Assembly (NCBI RefSeq): GCF_011170065.1
Contig: NZ_BLLH01000010.1
Span: forward strand, 1-64,000
Direction: 5' to 3'
Source of the DNA: Pseudolactococcus insecticola
Lineage (GTDB): Bacteria > Bacillota > Bacilli > Lactobacillales > Streptococcaceae
DNA: 64,000 bases
Shown here piece after piece: positions 10,503-18,636 of the stretch. Below the pieces are notes generated by a model. The model had not been told where the DNA came from and searched no databases. It saw only the letters and a list, made by a program, of their open reading frames with translations. The first letter of the stretch is position 1. Each line of letters starts with the position of its first letter. Both the position numbers and the translations under genes were made by a program.

Positions 10503-11129
10503 TTATTTGACTAAATTTTGACGAAGTGCCAATGAAACTGCTTCAGAGCGAGATTCAACACCGAGTTGGTTATAGATAGAAGTCAGCTCAGCACGAATGG
10601 TGCGTTCGCTTAAATACAATTCTGCAGCAATCTCTTTATTGCGGTAGCCTTCTGCTAACATCTGCAATACTTGCTGTTCTCGTGGCGTTAAGTTTACAGT
10701 TGGTTCGGTTGGCGTAGAGAAAATCTGGTTGACCACCTTATCAGATAAAACCACTTCGCCGTTGCTCACGCGCTTAAGCGTCTGATAAATCTGGCTTGGC
10801 TCCGCGTCTTTCAATAGATAACTTTTTGCACCAAGTTGTACCATTTCTTTGACAGTTTGCGTCTCGTCAAAAGTTGTCAACACAACGACGGAAATGCTAG
10901 GGTAATCAGCTGCGAGTTTTTTCATCGTCTCGACACCATCTAAAACTGGCATTTTAACATCAAGTAAGATTATGTCTGGTACTGCATTATTGTCCGCCAA
11001 CCAATCGAGCGCTTCTTGCCCATTACTCGCTTCGTGAACAATTTTGATTGACTCATCTAGTCGTATCAAAGTCGCCCGCAAACCTTCACGTAAGACCACA
11101 TGGTCATCAACTAACATTATTTCCATCAT
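10503..11129 (-). CDS. Response regulator, NarL/LuxR family
   Basis: A 208-residue two-domain regulator. The receiver domain (about 3-120) has the acidic pair DD near the start, the phospho-acceptor Asp in LLDVKMP (about 56), a Thr in VLTTFD and a Lys in YLLKDA. The C-terminal LuxR-type helix-turn-helix begins LTPREQQVL (about 147). A strong AAAGGAG lies 5 nt before the ATGATG start. It follows the kinase gene by 9 nt, so the two form a pair. The targets are unknown; the adhesin immediately downstream is an obvious candidate. It resembles LiaR/DesR-type regulators, but no liaF is present. Confidence 0.92.
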   Translation of the reverse strand: MMEIMLVDDHVVLREGLRATLIRLDESIKIVHEASNGQEALDWLADNNAVPDIILLDVKMPVLDGVETMKKLAADYPSISVVVLTTFDETQTVKEMVQLGAKSYLLKDAEPSQIYQTLKRVSNGEVVLSDKVVNQIFSTPTEPTVNLTPREQQVLQMLAEGYRNKEIAAELYLSERTIRAELTSIYNQLGVESRSEAVSLALRQNLVK

Positions 11130-11138
11130 GATTCTCCT

Positions 11139-12356
11139 TTATTTTGTTGGTGCTATTACCTTAACTGTCGTGCCTTCACCAATCACACTATCAACGGTAA
11201 CGCTGCCGCCAATTTTGGCAGCACGTTCGTTCATCCCTTTGAGTCCAAAATGATTTGACTTGTTTTGCTCAGTTTCATCGAAGCCATCACCAAAGTCGAT
11301 TATTGAGATTGCCACATTTTCTCCTTGTGGGATGACGTTCATAATTGCCACCGAGGTCCCTGTATGCTTAACGACATTGCGCAAGGCTTCGGACACCATC
11401 TTAATCACTTCATTTATCGTTCCAGGCGCCAGATCAATCTTATCTGGCCTACCATTGATTTGTAGCGTGAGCTGGAAGTCTTCTTCAAAGATTTGCTTCA
11501 ATATGACGAGACGTTCGTTAAACGACAGTGTTCTTTTTTCTGTTTCATCACGCAAACTTGACAGAGCTTTTCTGCCGTTCACCGTGGCTTCGTGGGATAA
11601 AACAAGGGCGTGTTCGCTCAACGTCAGTGCTGCTTGCGGTTGTTGGTCTTTAAGCAAGGTTGTAATATTTTCTAACTGCATGGTGACAGCGATCACATCT
11701 TGCAAGACCGTATCATGAAATTCGCGGGCTATTTTTCCACGTTCGACTCGCGCAGATAGGTGTTCCACTTGGTGATAGGATATTTCCAACTCAGCGTAAG
11801 CATCTTTTAGCTGTTTTTTTTCTAGCAAACTTGTGTAATAGCGTGACCAATAGAAGACGATAACCCAAAGCGTCAGGAGCTGCGCCTCTATCAGTAGAAC
11901 ATTGCTTAATCTGACAAAAATTTCATAAATAATATAAGCAACTTGTCCCATACTTAACAGGATGACCTGCAAGCGCCAATGCTCATAAAACAATAACAGT
12001 TCGACAACGAGTATCGGGAATCCACCGATCATTAAAATCGTACGTAAAGAATCTGGTTCGAACTGAGCTATCAGCAATGTAACAAGAAGTTGTGCCCCGA
12101 TAATGAGATGTCGTTGCCATAATTTTCTAGAAGGCAATAGAAATAACAGTAATCCAATTGTTCCTAGATTAAGTGCCATTACGACACCAAACGAAGACAT
12201 CCACTCAGCGCTAAATGCAATGCCAGCACAATACGTTATGGCTAACCACACGGCAAACGGAAGACGTAAGCCGCGATAAACTACTTGACTCATCTCAGCA
12301 TCTGGCAGCTTAAAATCTGCTGATATTCTTAAAATATTCTGTATCAATTTTTTCAT
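11139..12356 (-). CDS. Sensor histidine kinase, HisKA_3 type
   Basis: A 405-residue kinase. About five or six hydrophobic segments fill residues 30-170, then comes a short coiled coil, the HisKA_3 box REFHDTVLQD (His about 214), and a HATPase domain at the C-terminus with an N box (SEALRNVVKH), DFGDGFD and FGLKGMNERA. The sensor part is almost all membrane-embedded with no large outer domain, as in kinases that sense membrane or wall state. The ATG has no Shine-Dalgarno. An extended -10 (TGTTATGAT) ends 7 nt before it, so a leaderless mRNA is likely. Confidence 0.92.
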   Translation of the reverse strand: MKKLIQNILRISADFKLPDAEMSQVVYRGLRLPFAVWLAITYCAGIAFSAEWMSSFGVVMALNLGTIGLLLFLLPSRKLWQRHLIIGAQLLVTLLIAQFEPDSLRTILMIGGFPILVVELLLFYEHWRLQVILLSMGQVAYIIYEIFVRLSNVLLIEAQLLTLWVIVFYWSRYYTSLLEKKQLKDAYAELEISYHQVEHLSARVERGKIAREFHDTVLQDVIAVTMQLENITTLLKDQQPQAALTLSEHALVLSHEATVNGRKALSSLRDETEKRTLSFNERLVILKQIFEEDFQLTLQINGRPDKIDLAPGTINEVIKMVSEALRNVVKHTGTSVAIMNVIPQGENVAISIIDFGDGFDETEQNKSNHFGLKGMNERAAKIGGSVTVDSVIGEGTTVKVIAPTK

Positions 12357-12363
12357 CTATTCT

Positions 12364-12372
12364 ATCATAACA
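12364..12372 (-). promoter_or_regulatory. Extended -10 of the kinase gene, leaderless start
   Basis: TGTTATGAT (TGn plus hexamer), then the 7 nt AGAATAG, then the ATG at 12356. A second possible extended -10 (TGATAGAAT) overlaps it but would start transcription inside the ATG. The sequence from 12373 to 12387 matches the CodY consensus at 12 of 15 positions. Confidence 0.55.
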
Positions 12373-12465
12373 TATTTTCTGAAAACCATGACACGTAATC
12401 TTAACTAAAATCAAGCTTAAAGCAAAAATTTTTCCCGAGAATCTCACCAAATCAGGCAGAGTTTG

Positions 12466-12474
12466 TGATAAAAT
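12466..12474 (+). promoter_or_regulatory. Extended -10 of the FKBP gene, leaderless start
   Basis: TGATAAAAT, then exactly 7 nt (ATGAAAT), then the start codon at 12482. No Shine-Dalgarno precedes the ATG and no good -35 was found. Transcription would start at or next to the A of the ATG. Confidence 0.6.
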
Positions 12475-12481
12475 ATGAAAT

Positions 12482-13024
12482 ATGGAAAATAAAAATAATA
12501 ACACACTCATCACGATCATTGTTTTGGTGGTGACACTTGCAACAGCTGGTTTGGTTGTCCTTGCAAATCAGCCTAAGAAAGCTGTCACAGCAACTACTGC
12601 AACTACTGCAACGGCTACAACCGCATCTAGCAGTGCAGCGGCTCCTAAGTACGTGGTAACAACTGACTTAGCAAAACCTGAAAAATTTGACGCTGCAAAA
12701 GTTACTGAGCTCAAGGTTGAAACCTTGAAAGAAGGCACTGGCGCAGTTGTCAAAAAAACTGATACCATTTCTGCTAACTACAACGGCTGGAATGCGTCAG
12801 GTACCCTTTTTGAAAGCACCAAACAAGAAGGAGGTAAGGCAACACCTGTTGAGTTCGCACTTAGCAGTGTCATCCCTGGCTGGACTGAAGGCTTGACTGG
12901 CAAGAAAGTCGGCGGTATCTACAAACTGACAATTCCAACTAGCAAAGCTTACGGTAGCAGCGCACCATCTGAAGAAGTCTCTGGACCACTCGTCTTTGTC
13001 GTTGAAATCGTCGCAGTCAAATAA
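12482..13024 (+). CDS. Membrane-anchored or secreted FKBP-type peptidyl-prolyl isomerase
   Basis: A 180-residue protein with an N-terminal hydrophobic segment (about 9-28), a Thr/Ala-rich linker (33-55) and a C-terminal FKBP domain (about 75-180). The usual FKBP features can be read: SANYNGW, FESTKQ, VIPGWTEGLTGKKVGG, AYGSSAP and LVFVVEI. It should catalyse proline isomerisation in exported proteins on the outer face of the membrane. No lipobox Cys is present; the hydrophobic segment is either an anchor or is cut near VVLA. It is divergent from the kinase gene and appears to be translated from a leaderless mRNA. Confidence 0.88.
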   Translation: MENKNNNTLITIIVLVVTLATAGLVVLANQPKKAVTATTATTATATTASSSAAAPKYVVTTDLAKPEKFDAAKVTELKVETLKEGTGAVVKKTDTISANYNGWNASGTLFESTKQEGGKATPVEFALSSVIPGWTEGLTGKKVGGIYKLTIPTSKAYGSSAPSEEVSGPLVFVVEIVAVK

Positions 13025-13035
13025 AGTACGACACT

Positions 13036-13070
13036 AAAAAATCAGTTCTGATGTCAGAACTGATTTTTTT
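13036..13070. terminator. Bidirectional terminator between FKBP gene and mgtE
   Basis: A long perfect stem AAAAATCAGTTCTGA/TCAGAACTGATTTTT with A and T runs on both sides serves the two convergent genes. Confidence 0.9.
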
Positions 13071-14433
13071 ATGTAAAGAATCTGATAAACATGCCAGCAA
13101 TTGAAAAGTAAATAAAAACACTGGTCAAATCTGACATGGTCGAGATAAATGGTCCTGATGCGACAGCTGGGTCAAAACCAAGTCTGTCCATGCCAACTGG
13201 GATCAGAGAACCTGCGAGATTAGCAACCGTAATGGCACAAAACATGGCAACACCAACTGCAAGACCAAGCATGATATTGCCTTTCCAAATGCTAACAACG
13301 GCGAAAATCGTCACCCCCGTCACCGCACCTGTCACAAGGCCTGTTGCGATTTCACGCAAAATCAAGCTGATAAATGATTTATTTTCTTCATCATTGACTG
13401 AAATCCTGCGAATTGAGACCGCAAGGGACTGTGTGCCAGCGTTCCCGGCTGTCCCAGTGATCAGGCTGATAAAAATAGCAAGCACTGACGCTTGACTCAC
13501 CAAGCTATCAAAATGGTCAATCAGACTGGCTGTCCCCATGCCTAAAAACAACAGTGCAATTAGCCATGGTAGGCGCTTTCCTGCAGCCTGAACGGGATTT
13601 TGGTTGAGATTATCTGTATTAACCCCGGCAAGTCCTGAGTAGTCACTTTGCGCTTCGTCATCGATAACGTCGATAATATCATCGACCGTGACGATACCAA
13701 GCATGATATTATCATGACTGACAACGGGCAAGGCAAGTAGGTCATAGTCTCTGAAATACTTAGCCACACGTTCTTGCGGCTCCGAAACATCTACTTTGAT
13801 GATGTGCTCATTGACCAAGTCAGAAATCAGCACGTCATCATGAGAAATCAGGAGGCTACGCAAGGAAATCACGCCCAGTAACTGCTTTTGAGTGTCCAAA
13901 ACGTAGACATAGTAGATTGTCTCCGCATCCTCGGCAATGCTTTTGATCACAGTCATGGCTGATTTGACCGTTTGATTGGCGACAACGGCGACGAACTCTG
14001 TTGTCATCAGAGATCCTGCAGTTTCCTCGTCGTAGTGCATGAGGTTGCGGATTTCTGTGACTTTCTCAGGCGACATCAGTGTAAAAATCGCACGACGCTC
14101 CCGTTTATTGACAGTCATCAAAATATCTGCAGCATTATCTGATGACATCTGATCAAAGATTGCAGACAAATATTCTGGCGATATTTCCCGCAGATATGGC
14201 TCAATGTTGACCTCGTCAAAATCGATGCTATCAAAAATCTCTGACAATTCATCAGGCGACAAGACATTATAGAGCTCAAGGCGCTCATCGTCTGAGAAAT
14301 CCAGATAAAACTGTGACTGATCGTAGATATGGTGATCTAGAAATTCCTCACGAAAAGCAGCAATCTCATTTGTCCGTAAAAGATGCTGTAAATGCTCAAA
14401 AACTTCTTGAGATGTCTCAATTTCATCACTCAT
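13069..14433 (-). CDS. mgtE: Magnesium transporter MgtE
   Basis: A 454-residue protein of normal MgtE length. It has an acidic helical N-domain (1-130), two CBS domains (about 131-255) and five membrane segments in the last 170 residues, with the conserved TGTAGNAGTQS near 330. MgtE is a Mg2+ channel that closes when cytosolic Mg2+ fills the N and CBS domains. The start overlaps the end of the pseudouridine synthase gene by 8 nt, so it is the last gene of the relQ-ppnK-rluD-mgtE unit. Confidence 0.95.
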   Translation of the reverse strand: MSDEIETSQEVFEHLQHLLRTNEIAAFREEFLDHHIYDQSQFYLDFSDDERLELYNVLSPDELSEIFDSIDFDEVNIEPYLREISPEYLSAIFDQMSSDNAADILMTVNKRERRAIFTLMSPEKVTEIRNLMHYDEETAGSLMTTEFVAVVANQTVKSAMTVIKSIAEDAETIYYVYVLDTQKQLLGVISLRSLLISHDDVLISDLVNEHIIKVDVSEPQERVAKYFRDYDLLALPVVSHDNIMLGIVTVDDIIDVIDDEAQSDYSGLAGVNTDNLNQNPVQAAGKRLPWLIALLFLGMGTASLIDHFDSLVSQASVLAIFISLITGTAGNAGTQSLAVSIRRISVNDEENKSFISLILREIATGLVTGAVTGVTIFAVVSIWKGNIMLGLAVGVAMFCAITVANLAGSLIPVGMDRLGFDPAVASGPFISTMSDLTSVFIYFSIAGMFIRFFT

Positions 14434-15322
14434 GATTGATAACTCCTTTCATATCTAGTGGTAAGTCGGATTCTAGTGCGATGATTTCCTTGGTAAATGG
14501 ATGCGTGAACCTCAGAAAATGGCAGTGTAGCGCTTGACGCGCAATCTTATCACGATAACCACCATAAAGATCATCCCCCAAAAGCGGGCTCCCCAGATGC
14601 GCAAAATGGACCCGTATCTGATGCGTCCTGCCTGTGTGCAGCTGTATATCAACTAGACTAAATTCCTGATTTTGACTGATCAGCTGATAGGACGTGTGCG
14701 CCTGTTTTGCTGTCGGATGACTTGCATCAACCACCGCTCGCTCAATAATCGAGCCGTCCTTGCGACCAATCGGGGCCAAAATCTCGTCAGAATCTTTGAG
14801 CGCCTCTGACGTATGCACCAAGGCAAAATATTTCTTGGTCAGACCTTTTTTTTGCAGCATTTTATCCATGAGACTATGCGCATAACCGTGCTTGGCAAAT
14901 AGCATAAGACCTGACGTATCCTTATCTAGCCGCGTCACCACGTGCACTTTTTGATTTTCATAGCCTTGCGCCTGCAGATAACCCGCGACAAAATTACTCA
15001 TGGTCTGATCAGGATAGTTTTGACCTGTCACACTGGCAATGCCTGCTGGCTTATCAATCAATAGAAAATGCGCATCTTCATAGGCGATACTGAGCGTCAT
15101 ATGCTGCTGTTTGAGCGTCGGTGTGGCTGTTTCTGGTGGTATAACCACTGTCACCTGATCGCCGTCAGAGAGCCTATAAATCGCGTTTTGACGTGTGCCA
15201 TTTACCAGCAACTCACCGCCGTCAAACTTAATTTTAGCCAGTAGTTTTTTTGAGATGCCGTGCTGCTTGAGCAGATTTTTCAAGAGTATGTTGTCTTGAT
15301 TGGCTTGAAATTCAAATCTCAC
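14426..15322 (-). CDS. RluD-family 23S rRNA pseudouridine synthase
   Basis: A 298-residue protein. The start is the GTG at 15322, which overlaps the NAD kinase stop as GTGA; the open frame extends 13 codons further up, inside ppnK. The N-terminus carries a degenerate S4-like domain (GGELLVNG). The catalytic motif is TRLDKDTSGLMLFAK with the Asp nucleophile near residue 132, and LHTGRTHQIRVHFAHLG follows. It corresponds by position to yjbO of Bacillus, next to NAD kinase and the small alarmone synthetase. The exact target uridine is not known. Confidence 0.93.
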   Translation of the reverse strand: MRFEFQANQDNILLKNLLKQHGISKKLLAKIKFDGGELLVNGTRQNAIYRLSDGDQVTVVIPPETATPTLKQQHMTLSIAYEDAHFLLIDKPAGIASVTGQNYPDQTMSNFVAGYLQAQGYENQKVHVVTRLDKDTSGLMLFAKHGYAHSLMDKMLQKKGLTKKYFALVHTSEALKDSDEILAPIGRKDGSIIERAVVDASHPTAKQAHTSYQLISQNQEFSLVDIQLHTGRTHQIRVHFAHLGSPLLGDDLYGGYRDKIARQALHCHFLRFTHPFTKEIIALESDLPLDMKGVINHE

Positions 15323-16137
15323 TTGACATCCCCAATAAATGAATTTTTGACACGGTGCCAAAAGCCTGTGTGCCCACCATTGACAAAACGAATCGTCCCA
15401 CCGTCTAGGCTATACGTCACTTCTGTAATCTCATCATAGGCATAGTCCAGCTGATCCACCGTCAGCAGATAATCACTGGCACTTTCAAGCACAAACTTGA
15501 CCGTATCTTTTTCGGCAATAATCATCGGCGCACCAAGCGTGCGGTAGACTAAATTGTTTAATGACGCGACCTCTGTCACTTGAAAGGCCTTAACACGCGG
15601 GTGCATGACTGCGCCACCAATCGACTTATTATAAGCGGTTGAGCCTGTCGGAGTCGAGACGGACAAGCCGTCGCCACGAAATTTTTCAAACAGAAAATCT
15701 GAAATCTCAATATCTGCAACTAAAGTCTTTGACCCACGCTTGATGACGGATTCATTGAGCGCAAGATGCGTTTTAATCGTGCCGTCAGAAAGTTTGACTG
15801 TAACTTTCAAAAGCGGATACTGAAAGGCTTCGCTAGGATCTTCCTCACGAATGGCCACAATCAACTCTAGCAGTTCATGCTCTTGAAAATCCGCATAGAA
15901 GCCAAGATGCCCCGTGTGCACACCGACAAATCGGACATGTTCCAGCTGGCTTTCGTAAAAGTGCATGGCCGCAAGTAAAGTGCCGTCACCCCCAACAGAA
16001 ATCACTATCTCAGGTGATTTTTCATCAAAAACAAAACCCGCAGCCAGACACATTTTTTCAAGTTCAGCGGCGATTTTGGCTGTTTTATCATAATGATTTT
16101 TGACAATCCAGATTTTTTTACCAGTTGTTTTCTTCAT
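15319..16137 (-). CDS. ppnK: NAD kinase
   Basis: A 272-residue ATP-NAD kinase that makes NADP. The GGDGTLL motif is at about residue 49, and the conserved TPTGSTAYN lies in the middle. The ATG at 16137 is preferred over the one three codons upstream because GGG stands 9 nt before it but directly against the upper one. The 5' end overlaps the relQ end by 20 bp, which suggests coupled translation. Confidence 0.94.
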   Translation of the reverse strand: MKKTTGKKIWIVKNHYDKTAKIAAELEKMCLAAGFVFDEKSPEIVISVGGDGTLLAAMHFYESQLEHVRFVGVHTGHLGFYADFQEHELLELIVAIREEDPSEAFQYPLLKVTVKLSDGTIKTHLALNESVIKRGSKTLVADIEISDFLFEKFRGDGLSVSTPTGSTAYNKSIGGAVMHPRVKAFQVTEVASLNNLVYRTLGAPMIIAEKDTVKFVLESASDYLLTVDQLDYAYDEITEVTYSLDGGTIRFVNGGHTGFWHRVKNSFIGDVK

Positions 16138-16795
16138 CAAAATCATCCCGATTTTCTACGCCATCATCAACCTTACGTCTTGGCGGACTAAATAAAAGTT
16201 GTGCTTCTTGGATTTCTTCACGAATTTTGCTCATTTCTTCATCGAGCGCAAAGGCGATTTTAGCCGTTGTTGCGAGCCTTGTTTTCAGCTCTTCTGGAAA
16301 GGCACCTTGATATTTGTAGTTGAGTGAGTGCTCAATCGTCGCCCAAAAATTCATGGCAAGTGTCCTGATTTGAATTTCAGCAAGGATGAGCTTATTGCCA
16401 TCAATCGTCTCAACTGGGTACTCGACAACCACGTGATAGCTGCGGTATCCTGAGTCTTTTTGGTGATTGATATAGTCTCGTTCTTGGACAATCTTGAAAT
16501 CTTTGCGCTGATGGAGTAACTCAAGCACTTCTTCGACGTCTTCTACAAACTGGACCATGACTCTGACGCCTGCGATGTCTTGCATTTCTTCGATATTTTC
16601 AGGCGTAAAACCACGCAAGCGTGCCTTATTTTTGATTGACTCGACAGGCTTCACGCGCCCCGTCACAAATTCAATCGGCGAATGGCGATTTTTTTTCTGA
16701 TATTGCTTGCGCGCACCGCGCAATTTAATTTTCAGCTCGCCGACCGCCTGAATATAGGGATCTAGAAATTCTTCCCAGTTAAATTTTTCTGCCAT
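16118..16795 (-). CDS. relQ: Small alarmone synthetase RelQ
   Basis: A 225-residue single-domain (p)ppGpp synthetase of the YjbM/RelQ type with no hydrolase domain. Recognisable parts are VKPVESIKNKARLRG, DIAGVRVMVQF, DSGYRSYHVVVEYP, ILAEIQIRTLAMNFWATIEH and an acidic Asp/Glu-rich tail. It transfers pyrophosphate from ATP to GDP or GTP. Gene order with ppnK, rluD and a divergent CYTH gene matches the yjbK-yjbM-yjbN-yjbO set of Firmicutes. There is no Shine-Dalgarno; TATACT ends 7 nt before the ATG, so the mRNA may be leaderless. Confidence 0.94.
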   Translation of the reverse strand: MAEKFNWEEFLDPYIQAVGELKIKLRGARKQYQKKNRHSPIEFVTGRVKPVESIKNKARLRGFTPENIEEMQDIAGVRVMVQFVEDVEEVLELLHQRKDFKIVQERDYINHQKDSGYRSYHVVVEYPVETIDGNKLILAEIQIRTLAMNFWATIEHSLNYKYQGAFPEELKTRLATTAKIAFALDEEMSKIREEIQEAQLLFSPPRRKVDDGVENRDDFDEENNW

Positions 16796-16802
16796 ATGGA
16801 CA

Positions 16803-16808
16803 AGTATA
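16803..16808 (-). promoter_or_regulatory. -10 of relQ, leaderless start
   Basis: TATACT is followed by the 7 nt TGTCCAT and then the ATG at 16795. It lacks the TG extension, and no clear -35 is visible at 17 or 18 bp. Confidence 0.45.
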
Positions 16809-16951
16809 AGGACAAGTTTTTTTGATTATTAACCAGAAACATTTTTTGTTGCCAGCAGATTTACGTCAAAAGACTTGCCTTCTCTCCTTTTTTTCAGTAC
16901 AATTAAAACAATAATTACTACTTATTTTACCATAAAACATGAGGATTTTCT

Positions 16952-17542
16952 ATGAAAACTAATCTTGAAATCGAATACAAAACACTGCTCAGTCTCGCAG
17001 AATACGACAAGCTTGGCAAACTTTTCAGCCATGTCAAACCCATTCGCCAGACCAACCACTACTTTGACACGCCGGATTTGAAATTACGTGCAAACAAGCT
17101 GTCTTTGCGGATTCGGACGTTTGATGATGCCGCTGAGATGACTTTAAAAGTCCCACAAAAAGTGGGCAATTTAGAGCACAACGTTGCCATGACGCTTGAA
17201 GAGGCGATGGCGATAATTGCAAGTCGTCACCTGCCTGAAAACTGCATCAACATTTCAAAAATCTTGGATATTTTACACGGTTTTGACATCGAAACATCAC
17301 GCATTGAAACGCTAGGTTCGCTCACCACAACACGTCGCGAATATATGACGAAAATCGGCCTCATGGCGCTTGACAAAAATGACTATTCAGGTAAAACAGA
17401 CTATGAACTCGAAGTCGAAGTCACGGATGCCAAGATCGGCGAGAAAAACTTTGGTGATTTTCTGCGCACCACACAGGTCGAGTACCGTTATGCCCGCAGT
17501 AAAGTCGTCCGATTTTTAGAGTCCATTGGCAAAATGCCTTAA
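16952..17542 (+). CDS. CYTH-domain protein, YjbK-like
   Basis: A 196-residue CYTH-domain protein, related to inorganic triphosphatases and class IV adenylate cyclases. It shows the signature acidic pattern EIEYK at residues 6-10, the strand YFDTPDLKL, and basic/acidic pairs such as LSLRIR, MTLKVP and YELEVEV that build the metal-binding tunnel. GAGGA precedes the ATG. It is divergent from relQ, as in Bacillus. The activity was inferred from the family; a role in triphosphate hydrolysis is likely. Confidence 0.9.
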   Translation: MKTNLEIEYKTLLSLAEYDKLGKLFSHVKPIRQTNHYFDTPDLKLRANKLSLRIRTFDDAAEMTLKVPQKVGNLEHNVAMTLEEAMAIIASRHLPENCINISKILDILHGFDIETSRIETLGSLTTTRREYMTKIGLMALDKNDYSGKTDYELEVEVTDAKIGEKNFGDFLRTTQVEYRYARSKVVRFLESIGKMP

Positions 17543-17674
17543 TATCTGTTTAGCGATTTTTCGGTTGCCTGATTTTCTAAAATTTGTATCTTACTTTTCT
17601 TTATCACGAAATTTTGATAAACTAGTTTTTGGGTAAAGAAAATACGCAACAATTATGAAACAAGGGGAACCAGG

Positions 17675-18238
17675 TTGACCTACGAAATTCAACATTATTT
17701 TACGCTTTTTAACGATGACTTTGACTTTAATCAGCTTGAAACAGCAACTTATGACTGGTTTTTGAATCCACTCATCACGCCGACGGCTGTCAGAAACACT
17801 CGAGACGCTTACCATTTAACAAAAGACGTGACAACTTATAACGCTGTCTTTGACCGCTTGGAACGTGTGACACTAGACTTTCTGACTGTCAATTTTGCTG
17901 GGCGCAAGGCTGGACGTGCTTTTCTGAGTGCGCTTCAAACACTTATGACTGGCAAAACACCACTCGACTACAATAATCAGGTACTCAGGCAAATCCTGCA
18001 TCAGATTGATTTTGACGTTGCAGACCTCATCAGAAATCATCAGTTTGCAAGAGCAAGTCTCATCAGAAGCCAGCACAATTTCCACGCAGACAAACTGACA
18101 ATCTTGCCATCAAGTTTGATTTATGACATCACTCGCAACGACGCCGTTCTGATCAATTATCTGACACAAAATCAGGTGACCGACTACCTGCATCATCAGA
18201 CTGCGCAAGAGCAGTTGCAAGTCATCACACAACATTAA
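17675..18238 (+). CDS. Protein of unknown function, 187 residues
   Basis: I do not recognise the family. The protein is cytosolic-looking, mostly helical and His/Gln/Asp-rich, without a signal peptide or membrane segment. The first codon is TTG at 17675 with AAGGGG about 9 nt upstream; there is no in-frame ATG near. A seven-codon frame (MKQGEPG, ATG at 17655) ends in a TGA that overlaps this TTG, which could couple translation. Convergent with ylbG. Confidence 0.7.
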   Translation: MTYEIQHYFTLFNDDFDFNQLETATYDWFLNPLITPTAVRNTRDAYHLTKDVTTYNAVFDRLERVTLDFLTVNFAGRKAGRAFLSALQTLMTGKTPLDYNNQVLRQILHQIDFDVADLIRNHQFARASLIRSQHNFHADKLTILPSSLIYDITRNDAVLINYLTQNQVTDYLHHQTAQEQLQVITQH

Positions 18239-18241
18239 AAT

Positions 18242-18286
18242 AAAAAATAGCTAAGGCCAGATTATCTCAAGCTTCAGCTATTTTTT
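18242..18286. terminator. Bidirectional terminator between the 187-residue gene and ylbG
   Basis: The stem AAAAAATAGCT/AGCTATTTTTT encloses a 23-nt loop. One arm overlaps the last codons of ylbG. Confidence 0.75.
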
Positions 18287-18632
18287 GATTGTCAGAAACG
18301 GTTTCTTGAAAGGCTGCTGCAAAGTCTAGGTTCAGATTATCAAGTTCTGACACCTTGACTTGCTTCACAAAATGCAGTTTGTCAAGCGCAGGTAAAATTT
18401 GCTCAAGCTCGTCAGTATTGACATACAAGAGCGCATAACGCGCTTTTTTGCTGCTATAAGCCAGATTCCCAAAACGCGTAAGCTGGCGCACATGCTTATA
18501 GCTGCTGTAAAAAACATAAACAGCCGTCCGCCCAATAATCTCAAGCGGTTTAATTTCGTCTTTTTCATCAAGTTTGCTGAGTTTGTCTGCAATGTCCTGA
18601 TGGCTGTCTGTGTTCAGATTCATCATACTCAT
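18267..18632 (-). CDS. ylbG: YlbG family protein (DUF2129)
   Basis: About 121 residues. The core AVYVFYSSYKHVRQLTRFGNLAY and KKARYALLYVN is typical of the YlbG (DUF2129) family, small cytosolic proteins of unknown role. The start was placed at the ATG just after the ylbF stop; two further ATG codons follow within 9 nt and none has a strong Shine-Dalgarno, so the first residues are uncertain. The longer frame inside ylbF is unlikely. It sits downstream of ylbF and clpP, as in streptococci. Confidence 0.85.
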   Translation of the reverse strand: MSMMNLNTDSHQDIADKLSKLDEKDEIKPLEIIGRTAVYVFYSSYKHVRQLTRFGNLAYSSKKARYALLYVNTDELEQILPALDKLHFVKQVKVSELDNLNLDFAAAFQETVSDNQKIAEA

Positions 18633-18636
18633 TCTA

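Noticed and set aside
11260-11718. A 152-codon plus-strand frame
   Set aside because: Antisense to the histidine kinase, whose domains are unmistakable; no Shine-Dalgarno.
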